Source: JAKAWQ01 sp035509315 (lineage in GTDB: Bacteria > Pseudomonadota > Alphaproteobacteria > Acetobacterales > Acetobacteraceae). Taken from it: a DNA stretch of 64,000 nucleotides. The notes beneath the pieces are model-generated. The model ran no database searches. It saw only the letters and a list, made by a program, of their open reading frames with translations, and was not told where the DNA came from. The position numbers were made by a program, and so were the translations under genes. This document shows, piece after piece, positions 18,112 through 25,441 of this stretch; position 1 is the stretch's first letter, and every line of letters begins with the position of its first letter. Location: positions 1 to 64,000 of the forward strand of contig DATJLS010000060.1 of NCBI GenBank assembly GCA_035509315.1, written 5' to 3'.

Positions 18112-18525
18112 TCAAACCTCGAGCACGACATAATCGGCTTCCACCGTCACCGGGAAGGTCTCGGCCTGATAGGGCCCCTTTACCAGCGCCTCCCCCGGCT
18201 CGACCGAGACCGGATAGGTCCGCACGCGTAGGCGCCGCGGCTCGCACCAGGACTGTCCGGTCCTGATGTCGAACTCCCAGCCATGCCAGGGGCAGCGCAG
18301 CATCTCGCCCGGCCGCGTATAACGATAGACACCCGGCTCTTCCGAAAGCACGAGCCCCACCCGTTCGCCGAGGCAGAGGCTGCCGCCCTGGTGCGGGCAG
18401 CGGTTGAGAAGGGCGTAGAACGCCCCCCCGACATTGAAGACCCCGATCGATCGTCCCCCGACCGCGACGAGCTTGCGTCCGCCCGGCGGAATCTCCCCCA
18501 CCGAGGCGACGACATGACGCGTCAT
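18112..18525 (-). CDS. Rieske [2Fe-2S] ferredoxin-like protein
   Basis: A 137-residue soluble protein with a single Rieske domain: C43-P-H45 in NRCPHQGGSLC and C78-P-W-H81 in RCPWHGWEFD. It lacks a membrane anchor or signal, so it is a cytosolic ferredoxin or a stand-alone Rieske subunit rather than a complex III part. The start overlaps the stop of the upstream amidohydrolase by 4 bases, showing tight coupling. Compared with NirD or dioxygenase ferredoxins it carries an insertion (SEEPGVYRYTRPGEM) between the two cluster boxes. No oxygenase alpha subunit is encoded nearby. Confidence 0.87.
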   Translation of the reverse strand: MTRHVVASVGEIPPGGRKLVAVGGRSIGVFNVGGAFYALLNRCPHQGGSLCLGERVGLVLSEEPGVYRYTRPGEMLRCPWHGWEFDIRTGQSWCEPRRLRVRTYPVSVEPGEALVKGPYQAETFPVTVEADYVVLEV

Positions 18526-19625
18526 GCGAGCCTGTAGGCCGCGCTTGCATTGCCGCGGAACACGGCGCGCGTCTCCGCTTCGTCGAGCGCGATTTTGAAG
18601 GCGAGCCGCGGATCGTCCATGTCCCAGTGGGGATAGTCGCTTGCGAACACCAGCCGGTCCCACCCGATCCAGTCGATCAGCGCGCGCAGGTCGCGCCGCT
18701 CCGCCGGCTCCTCGATTGGCTGCGTGGCGAACCAGACCTGCCTCCGGATATAGTGGGAGGGCGGATGCTTCACATGCGGCACCTCGCTTCGCATCCGCGC
18801 CCAATGCTGGTCGAGCCGCCAGCCGAGCGACGGCGCCCAGCCGAACCCGCCTTCGATCATCGCCACCTTCAGGCCTGGGAACGCCTCGAACACACCTTCG
18901 AGCACCAGGCTCGTGAGCAGCGGCTGCATGGCGAGCGCATCGCCGAAATGGTCCTCGAAATAGAAGGAGGGCCAGCCCGACGGGGTTTTCGCGATCCCGT
19001 TGCTGCCGCCGGTATGGATGCCGATCGGCAGGCCCTGCCGCTCGGCCTCGGCGAAGATCGGCCAATAGCGCTTGCGCCCGAGCGGCTCGGTGGTGCGGGC
19101 GGAGATGAAGACGGAGACGAAATCCCTTTGCCCCGCGCAACGCGCGATCTCCGCAACCGACGCCTCGGCGTCCTCGGCGGGGATGATGATCGAGGCCTTG
19201 AGCCGCGGCTCGGGCGCCGTCCATTCCGCCACCTGCCAGTCATTGAGCGCGGCGCAGAGCGCGGCCCCGAACGCCGGGTTGCGTTGGTCCTTCCCGCTTG
19301 GGATCAGCACCTGCAGGATGCCCGTCTCGATGCCATACGGATCGAGATATTGGGCGCGCATGAAATCGAGGTCGGAGCCGGGCGGCCCGCCCGAAGGCGG
19401 CCAGGAATCGCGGCGCGAGAGCGCCGGCGTCGCCTTGGGCACCGCATAGCTCGCGACGAACGGGTTTCGCGTGCGCAGCCCATTCGTCGTGAGTTCCTCG
19501 CGCCAGCGCTGCGAGAGATAGGGCAGCAGCGCCGTCTCCGAGCGCAGCATCGGGTGGATGTCGCAATCGACGATGCCGAGCCGCGTTTCGCTCTCCCGCG
19601 CACGCTCCAGCACTTGCTCGCTCAT
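18522..19625 (-). CDS. Amidohydrolase family protein (ACMSD-like)
   Basis: A 367-residue metal-dependent TIM-barrel hydrolase or decarboxylase of the amidohydrolase-2 type. It starts IVDCDIHPM, with D-x-D-x-H in place of the usual H-x-H; GIHTGG and the closing FASDYPHWDMDD are the later metal and catalytic strands. The start ATG at 19625 overlaps the stop of the upstream paralogue by 4 bases. It shares the whole layout with that paralogue, so the pair arose by duplication and may form a heteromer or act on successive intermediates. Substrate unknown; the family includes decarboxylases of aromatic acids. Confidence 0.88.
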   Translation of the reverse strand: MSEQVLERARESETRLGIVDCDIHPMLRSETALLPYLSQRWREELTTNGLRTRNPFVASYAVPKATPALSRRDSWPPSGGPPGSDLDFMRAQYLDPYGIETGILQVLIPSGKDQRNPAFGAALCAALNDWQVAEWTAPEPRLKASIIIPAEDAEASVAEIARCAGQRDFVSVFISARTTEPLGRKRYWPIFAEAERQGLPIGIHTGGSNGIAKTPSGWPSFYFEDHFGDALAMQPLLTSLVLEGVFEAFPGLKVAMIEGGFGWAPSLGWRLDQHWARMRSEVPHVKHPPSHYIRRQVWFATQPIEEPAERRDLRALIDWIGWDRLVFASDYPHWDMDDPRLAFKIALDEAETRAVFRGNASAAYRLA

Positions 19626-20788
19626 GGCGCAAAACCCTCGATCGGAATGGCCGGCGCGCGTGGCGGCACGGCGGGATGTCTGAGCCGGGGAAAGGTCTCC
19701 AGCGGGGTCTCGACGGCGATGCGGGGAAGAAGCCGTGCCGGCAGGCCGGCCGGCAGCACCGCCCCGCCGTCCCACTGCCAATGCGGGAAATCGGTCGAGA
19801 AAAGCAGCAGTCTCTCCGCCCCGATCTGCTCCATCACCCGCGCGAGATCCTCCGGCGCGGGCGGCGCGTCCGTGGGCTGCAATGTCACCCGCACATGCTC
19901 GCGCACGATCTCGGCCGGCGAGCGATCGACCCACGGCACCTCCGAGCGCAGCGCCCGCCATTCCTTGGTGGCGCGCCAGAGGAAGGCAGGCAGCCAGGTG
20001 AAGCCCGATTCGATCAGCACCACCCGCAAATCCGGAAACTTGGTGAAGACCCCTTCACCGATCAGGCTCAGGAGCTGGTGCTGAAAGATCACCGCCTGAT
20101 CGACATAATCCTCGACCAGGTAGCTCGGCCAGCCGACATTGGTGATCGGGTTGTGGAAGTCGCTGCCCGCATGGATGCCGATCGGCAGGCGAAGCCGCGC
20201 CGCCGCGGCGTAGATCGGCCAGTGCGCGCGCCGGCCGAGCGGCATTTCGCCCCCGGCCAGCAGCAGCACGGCGACGAAGCGCGGATCGGCCGCGCAGCGC
20301 TCGATCTCGGCCACCGCGAGCTCCGCGCTGCGCGGGCTGACGAGGATCGAGGCGCGCAGAAGCGGCTCGCGGTCGAGCCATTCCGCCGCCACCCAGTCAT
20401 TGACGGCGCGCGCGAGCGCCGCGCCCATATCCTCGCTGAACATCGCCGCCGCGCCGTGCAGACAATGGCAGATCGCGAGCCGCGTGTTCCAGGGCGCCAG
20501 CGCCTCCCGCCGCAGAAGATCGAGATCGCCGCCCGGCCTCCCGTCCGCTCCGCGCCACTCCGGCCGCGCCGAAAGCGCCGCGCCGGGCGGATAGCTCGCG
20601 AGCCCGAGCCCGTCGATCCCGCGCGAGACCATCACCTCATGCCAGTGATCGTCGAGATAAGGGAGCAGCTCCGCCATCACCGGCGTGGGCGGATGAATAT
20701 CGCAATCGATCGGCTTCAGCGCACGCAGCCTCGCGGCGCTTTCATCTGCCTGGTCCGAATCGTCCGCGTCTCGCTCCGGCGCGGTCAT
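19622..20788 (-). CDS. Amidohydrolase family protein (ACMSD-like)
   Basis: A 388-residue paralogue of the next gene, with PIDCDIHPPTPVMAELLPYL at the first metal strand, GIHAGSDFHNP in the middle, and LLFSTDFPHWQWDGG at the end. The ATG at 20788 was chosen over the upstream frame opening at 20881 because it follows a purine run and fits family length. It is first in the operon, so its promoter must lie in the gene-poor region above 20788. The partner genes (second amidohydrolase, Rieske protein, GNAT) suggest a small catabolic or detoxifying pathway. Confidence 0.87.
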   Translation of the reverse strand: MTAPERDADDSDQADESAARLRALKPIDCDIHPPTPVMAELLPYLDDHWHEVMVSRGIDGLGLASYPPGAALSARPEWRGADGRPGGDLDLLRREALAPWNTRLAICHCLHGAAAMFSEDMGAALARAVNDWVAAEWLDREPLLRASILVSPRSAELAVAEIERCAADPRFVAVLLLAGGEMPLGRRAHWPIYAAAARLRLPIGIHAGSDFHNPITNVGWPSYLVEDYVDQAVIFQHQLLSLIGEGVFTKFPDLRVVLIESGFTWLPAFLWRATKEWRALRSEVPWVDRSPAEIVREHVRVTLQPTDAPPAPEDLARVMEQIGAERLLLFSTDFPHWQWDGGAVLPAGLPARLLPRIAVETPLETFPRLRHPAVPPRAPAIPIEGFAP

Positions 20789-21400
20789 GGCCGACTGTTT
20801 CCCCCAACCGCCCTTTGCGGGGCGTGAGAAGGAAGGGTGCCCGAGAGTGGGAACGGAGGCAATGGCTGAGGCGCCGGACACCCGGAACCGATTCTTCGGC
20901 CGGCTTTATCCCTGGGCGGGATTCCTCGACGGGATCCGCCGATAGGCCCGAAGCGTCCGGGCGCTCGCCGCCATTTCGGCTCTCCGGTCGCGCTCCGCGC
21001 CATTGATTACATTCGGGGTTGGTGACTGTCTGGGTTGGTGACTGTGCGCACGACCTGAATGTTGCTTCCGCAACATCGATCCCGCACCCTTTCGTCCTGA
21101 TTCGCGACCGCAAGGCGCCGGCGAGCGGGCCTTCCGCCTTCTTTCTCCTCTCTTGCTCTTCTCTCGCGAACCGGCACGGATGGCTCCATGCTCCTCCCTT
21201 CGAGTATGTTTGCTGCAATGAACCCGGGACGATCGCCGCAAGCGTTGCGGCTAGGTGCGCGGCAGGCTCCGCAGCGCCGGCGTCGCGTCTTCACCACCAG
21301 CCTGCAGCCGGGACCTGGAATCCTGCAATGTCCTGGATCGGTTTGGGACTCTATTCTTTTCGCCGAGGCGGCTCAGCTGTTCAAGGCCAGCTCTTGTCGG
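20789..21400. other. Gene-poor region upstream of amidohydrolase operon
   Basis: No gene I can support. It holds a 14-bp direct repeat (GGGTTGGTGACTGT at 21016 and 21032) and a short hairpin, ATGTTGC-TTCC-GCAACAT, at 21059-21076. Any promoter of the amidohydrolase operon should lie at its left end. Confidence 0.5.
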
Positions 21401-21401
21401 G

Positions 21402-22156
21402 ATCAATTCGGATGGCGTTCAGAATGTGCTCGAAGCAAGCGACATTTTGCACGGATGGGTGCTCGCGCCCGGCAATTTCTGCCTCTCCGACAATCCGTTC
21501 TTCCTCCTCGCGTGCCGATTATTCGCGTGGACGATGCTCGCAATCTATTTCGAGCCGTCTCTGATCTATCTCGTTCTTCTTCGGTGGCGATCACCATGGC
21601 CCGGTGCGATGCGACCGACACGAGGGCAGGGACAATCGGGCTCGCGGCGTTTGTATTCTTTCTCGGCGCATCAAGTCTCGCCTCGATGGGCGCGGTCGTC
21701 TTCGTCGGGGCGCGGCATATTGCCGTTCTCACCTTCTGCCTTGTCGCGTGGTTTGCGCTTGGAATGGCGCAGCGGGCCGACACGCGTCGCAGGATGCTGA
21801 GATCGGCAGGACTGTACACTGTTTGCGCTCTAATCGTGCCGCTGAGCAACCCGCTGGGAATCTCGGTGTTCCTCTCGCCCACGCTCGCCGGATTGTTCTT
21901 CGTCCTCCTGGCGCCGCAGAGACGCCTCATTCACGCAGGGTCATCGGGCCCCACCCTTGTCGCCTTGGTTGGCGCTCATCTCGGGCTTGGCCTGATCACT
22001 GCGTTGGGTGACTTCATCACTGTCCATAACCTCCGTTTTCAGTTCGTCAGCGCGGCGGATTTCGGTCGCAGTGTCGTGGGTCCTCTGTTCGGCCTGATCC
22101 TTCCCCCGGATCAGGGCCAGGGGAAACTGGAAATCTTCGGGTTAGGGTCGCGATGA
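21402..22156 (+). pseudogene. Remnant of a polytopic membrane protein
   Basis: Two frames carry pieces of what looks like one membrane protein. From about 21402 to 21609, one frame reads GINSDGVQNVLEASDILHGW, then CLSDNPFFLL and several hydrophobic stretches. From about 21620 to the stop at 22156, another frame continues with helices such as TIGLAAFVFFLGASSLASMG and LYTVCALIVPLSNPLGISVF. A frameshift near 21600-21625 separates them. The opening resembles glycosyltransferase-39-like or DUF membrane proteins of 500 residues or more, so it is also truncated at both ends. The neighbouring glycosyltransferase gene suggests a former polysaccharide locus. Family assignment is tentative. Confidence 0.45.
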
Positions 22157-22334
22157 GCGCCAGCGGGAAAGAGAGCTTCGCCGCCCGCTCGGGGAGACCT
22201 CTCTCTCTGACAGCCGGCGGCAAGGGAGCTTCGCCACGCTTCCGGAACGGATTATGAATTTCCCCGCTCCAGTCCACCCCCCTGTGCCGCCTTCTGCTTT
22301 TCAGTCACGGGAATCTGGCGCAAGAAGTGCGTTG

Positions 22335-23333
22335 ATGCCGTTCCGTGTTGCCGTATTGATCCCCTGCTATAACGAGGCCGTCACGATCGGGAAGGTCGTG
22401 GCGGATTTCCGCGCCGCCCTGCCGGAGGCGGCGATTTATGTCTTCGACAACAATTCCCGCGACGGCACGGCGGAAGCGGCGCTTCGTGCCGGTGCCCTGG
22501 TGCGGCGCGAGACCCTTCAGGGCAAGGGCCACGTCGTGCGCCGGATGTTCGCCGATATCGAGGCGGATGCCTATGTGTTGGTGGACGGTGACGGGACCTA
22601 CGAAGCGGCCGCCTCGCCCCTTATGCTTCGTCTGCTGGTGGACGAGCGGCTCGACATGGTCACGGGTATGCGCACGGGTGAGGCGGCGGATTCTTTCCGT
22701 CGCGGGCATCGCCTGGGCAACCGGGTCCTGACCGGAATCGTTCGTCTTCTCTTCGGCCGTCGCACGAGCGACATGCTTTCCGGCTACCGTGCATTCTCCC
22801 GCCGATTCGTGAAATCCTTTCCGGCCCTGGTGGGCGGCTTCGAGACCGAGACCGAGTTCACTGTGCATGCCCTGGCACTGCAAATGCCGGTTGGCGAAGT
22901 AAAGACCGTCTATCGCGGGCGGCCCGCGGGATCGCAATCCAAGCTCAGCACCTGGTCCGACGGCGCCCGCATCCTCCGCACCATTCTGCTGCTCGTGAAA
23001 GAGGAAAAGCCATTCCTTCTCTTCTCGGCCATCGCCGCCCTGCTGTTCCTGGCCGGCCTCGCGTTCGGCATTCCCGTGGTGATCGAGTTCTGGGCAACAG
23101 GCCTGGTACGGCGCCTGCCAACCGCGGTGCTTGCTTCCGGGCTGATGGTGCTCGCGTTCCTCTCCTTCGCCTCAGGTGTCATTCTGGATTCGGTCGCCCG
23201 CGGCCGGCGCGAGTTCAAGCGTCTGGCTTACCTCGCCCATCCGGCCGTGACCGTCGACGGGCTGGCTGGCTTGCCGCCGCAGACATGCCGGCGCTCATCG
23301 TTTGGAAGCGGGAATGCACCACCGCCGGAATAA
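22335..23333 (+). CDS. Glycosyltransferase family 2 protein
   Basis: A 332-residue GT-A glycosyltransferase. The nucleotide-sugar site is VLIPCYNEAVTIGKVV at 8, DNNSRDGT at 38-45 and the D-x-D in VDGDGTY at 84-86. Two hydrophobic segments at about 240-290 anchor the C-terminus to the membrane, as in dolichyl- or undecaprenyl-phosphate sugar transferases of the DPM1/GtrB type. The ATG at 22335 was chosen by alignment to the family start; an in-frame ATG at 22254 would add 27 unconserved residues. It may glycosylate a lipid carrier for surface polysaccharide. The adjacent membrane-protein remnant could once have been its partner. Confidence 0.85.
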   Translation: MPFRVAVLIPCYNEAVTIGKVVADFRAALPEAAIYVFDNNSRDGTAEAALRAGALVRRETLQGKGHVVRRMFADIEADAYVLVDGDGTYEAAASPLMLRLLVDERLDMVTGMRTGEAADSFRRGHRLGNRVLTGIVRLLFGRRTSDMLSGYRAFSRRFVKSFPALVGGFETETEFTVHALALQMPVGEVKTVYRGRPAGSQSKLSTWSDGARILRTILLLVKEEKPFLLFSAIAALLFLAGLAFGIPVVIEFWATGLVRRLPTAVLASGLMVLAFLSFASGVILDSVARGRREFKRLAYLAHPAVTVDGLAGLPPQTCRRSSFGSGNAPPPE

Positions 23334-23381
23334 CCGCTTGAACGCGCGCGGAGGCTTTTTGGATTTGTTTGACGAGTATCT

Positions 23382-23612
23382 TCACGCCATCAGCCGATTG
23401 CGGCCAATCGTGCGGATAGTTTTCTTAAGGAAATGAAATCGCTTCCGATTATATCCAAAAATTTGCGATATTTGCATTTGGTTCTGGTAGTTTTCCGTAT
23501 GTCGAATTTCTGGTGACCGAAGATACTGCTCCAAATCATCTGAATTTAAATCCTCTCTTAATTCCTGGATGGCCTCAAAACGCCTTTCCCCAAGAATAGA
23601 CGGATGCCTCAA
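23382..23612 (-). pseudogene. C-terminal fragment of an AT-rich gene cut by a MITE
   Basis: About 75 codons on the minus strand with much lower GC than the surroundings, rich in Asn, Tyr, Gln and Lys, including LREDLNSDDLEQYLRSPEI and IFGYNRKRFHFLKKTIR, ending at a stop at 23382. The frame runs upstream into the MITE at 23616, beyond which I find no continuation. The piece reads like the tail of a horizontally acquired protein whose 5' part is lost. I do not recognise the family. Confidence 0.4.
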
Positions 23613-23615
23613 TAA

Positions 23616-23907
23616 GAGACTGTTTGAGAATGCGCTGTGGTGAGTGGGTTCGTTCCAAGTTGGGGGCGCCGCAGGCGCCGGCCGGCGCGGCTTTCGAGAA
23701 CCGGAGCGGAGCGGCCTTGAGATCAATATGGCTTCTGGCGGAGGCGGGGCACCCCACGAACGTGTTCGTGGGGACCCCGAGCGCAGCGATCCGCCAAAGC
23801 CCAAGGGGAAGTCATGAAATTGATCGCCAAAACAAAAGGGCCGTGAGCACCGGAAGCGCAGAAAGACGCGTCGGACGACCACCGCAGTCGCATTCTCAAA
23901 CAGTCTC
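23616..23907. mobile_element. MITE family A, copy 1 (with nested insertion)
   Basis: Terminal inverted repeats GAGACTGTTTGAGAATGCG and their exact complement bound the element, flanked on both sides by TAA. The interior shares about 150 bases with copy 2 at 39825-39988 (CTTTCGAGAACCGGAGCGG and GCCGTGAGCACCGGAAGCG blocks). Copy 1 has about 110 extra bases at 23721-23832 that resemble the palindromic element at 15486, including a 10-bp perfect stem (CCCCACGAAC at 23752). It encodes no transposase. The TNA target duplication suggests mobilisation by an IS5-type (IS1031 group) transposase; that is inference. Confidence 0.8.
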
Positions 23908-23910
23908 TAA

Positions 23911-24358
23911 GCACGTCTTTGCGGGCCTGCCCGCGGCCTGGTGGATCATCGAATCCTGGCGGGCCAGCGACAACGCCCGCTGCCTGCACACCAGCCTGCG
24001 CGGGCTTGCCCCCAACGCGTTCGCTGCCCGGTCCTGGACGGATCGAAACCAGGACGGATTCTGGTTATGAACGAGGACAAGTCGGGGGCAAGGTCATGAT
24101 GTTTCACGTGAAACATTAGCAAAATCAATGACTTGAAAATCAGCTCGAACTCGGGCAAGCTCATCCTCGTGCGCGGGGAAAGCGCGTCGAGTACGGCCGC
24201 CCCTTTGAGCTTGCGTGGCAGGTGGGCGGGTCGCCTCATGCGCCATCTCGATCTCCGGCGTACGCGCCCCGGTTGGCCTGGCCGTTCCGCTATGCCATCC
24301 TGGGCACCGCCCATTCTGCCCGGCCACTCCCGGCTCGGGGCGTCGTCGGGAGGGCCGC
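23911..24358. other. Gene-poor region carrying parS
   Basis: About 450 bases between the MITE and galE. Apart from the parS site at 24100 and the ribosome site of galE (GGGAGG just before 24359) I see no gene. Together with the fragment and MITE to the left this makes roughly 1 kb without an intact gene. Confidence 0.5.
24100..24115. promoter_or_regulatory. parS centromere site (ParB binding)
   Basis: TGTTTCACGTGAAACA is an exact match to the 16-bp parS palindrome bound by chromosomal ParB; the symmetry extends one base each side (A...T). Sites of this sequence cluster near the replication origin and nucleate the ParB-DNA complex for chromosome segregation. No parA, parB, mnmG or rsmG is visible in the window, so this is a satellite site or the par locus lies outside. 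Confidence 0.9.
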
Positions 24359-25339
24359 ATGCCCGTGTTGGTGACTGGCGGAGCCGGCTATATCGGCAGC
24401 CACTTCGTCTTGGCACTCCTCGATCGCGGCGAGGCGGCGGTGGTGCTCGACGATCTCTCGGAAGGGTTCAGGGCCCTGGTGCCGGGGGCTGCGGAGCTTG
24501 TTGTCGGCGATGTCGGGGATCAGGCTCTCCTTGCAGATATCTTCCGCCGCCACCGCATCGAGGCCGTTGCCCATTTCGCCGCGCGCATCGCGCCCTCGGA
24601 ATCCGTGCGGCGGCCGCTCTTCTATTATCGCGAGAACACCGCCAAGTCCCTCGCGCTGATCGAGGCTTCCATCGAAGCCGGCGTGCCGCACCTTCTCTTC
24701 TCCTCGACCGCCGCCGTCTATGGCGAGACAGAGCTTGTGCCGATCCCGGAGGAGGCGCCCAAGCAGCCCGTCTCGCCATACGGCGCCTCGAAGCTGATGG
24801 TCGAGACGATGCTGGCCGATGCCGCCGCCGCGCGGGGGCTGCGCTTCGCGGCCCTTCGCTATTTCAACGTCGCCGGCGCCGACCCCGCGCTGCGCTCGGG
24901 CGAGGCGAGCAACCATGCCGGCCATCTCGTCAAGCTCGCCGCCGAGACCGTGATCGGCAAGCGCCCGGAGCTCATCGTCCACGGCATCGACTACCCGACG
25001 CCGGACGGCTCCTGCCTGCGCGATTATGTACATGTGAGCGATGTGGCGGATGCTCATCTCGCCGCGCTCGACTATCTCCGCAATGGCGGAGAGAGCGTCG
25101 CGCTCAATATCGGCTATGGCCACGGCGCTTCGGTGCTCGAGGTCATTGCGGCCGTGAAGGCGGCCTCGGGCAGGGATTTCCCGGTGCGGATCGGCCCGCG
25201 CCGGCCAGGCGACCCGCCCCGGCTCGTCGCCGCCGCCGCGCGCATCCGCGAGCGGCTCGGCTGGCAGCCGCGCTATGACGATCTTACGACCATCGTCGGC
25301 CATGCTCTGGCCTGGGAGCAGCGCCTCGCCCACGCGTGA
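24359..25339 (+). CDS. galE: UDP-glucose 4-epimerase
   Basis: A 326-residue extended short-chain dehydrogenase. The NAD site GGAGYIGS lies at 7-14, the catalytic Ser/Thr in FSSTAAVYG at 114-122, and Y141-x-x-x-K145 in SPYGASK. ALRYFNVAGA is the family substrate-loop motif. It would interconvert UDP-glucose and UDP-galactose for surface polysaccharide. The ATG at 24359 follows GGGAGG; the longer open frame from 24215 has no support. It stands alone, just after the parS site. A closely related UDP-sugar epimerase activity cannot be excluded. Confidence 0.9.
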   Translation: MPVLVTGGAGYIGSHFVLALLDRGEAAVVLDDLSEGFRALVPGAAELVVGDVGDQALLADIFRRHRIEAVAHFAARIAPSESVRRPLFYYRENTAKSLALIEASIEAGVPHLLFSSTAAVYGETELVPIPEEAPKQPVSPYGASKLMVETMLADAAAARGLRFAALRYFNVAGADPALRSGEASNHAGHLVKLAAETVIGKRPELIVHGIDYPTPDGSCLRDYVHVSDVADAHLAALDYLRNGGESVALNIGYGHGASVLEVIAAVKAASGRDFPVRIGPRRPGDPPRLVAAAARIRERLGWQPRYDDLTTIVGHALAWEQRLAHA

Positions 25340-25441
25340 CGTGTTTCCGCTGACTCAATCCCACGACTTGTTCCCTTTGGCCCGCGATCTGCTCTAGCCT
25401 CGGGGGCAACGCCGGGACAGCAAGAAGCGGGAGGAAGCACC

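Noticed and set aside
24094..24360. Minus-strand frame ending NVSRETS across the parS site, resembling an RsmG N-terminus
   Set aside because: The resemblance comes from translating the parS palindrome itself; the rest of the frame has no RsmG features.
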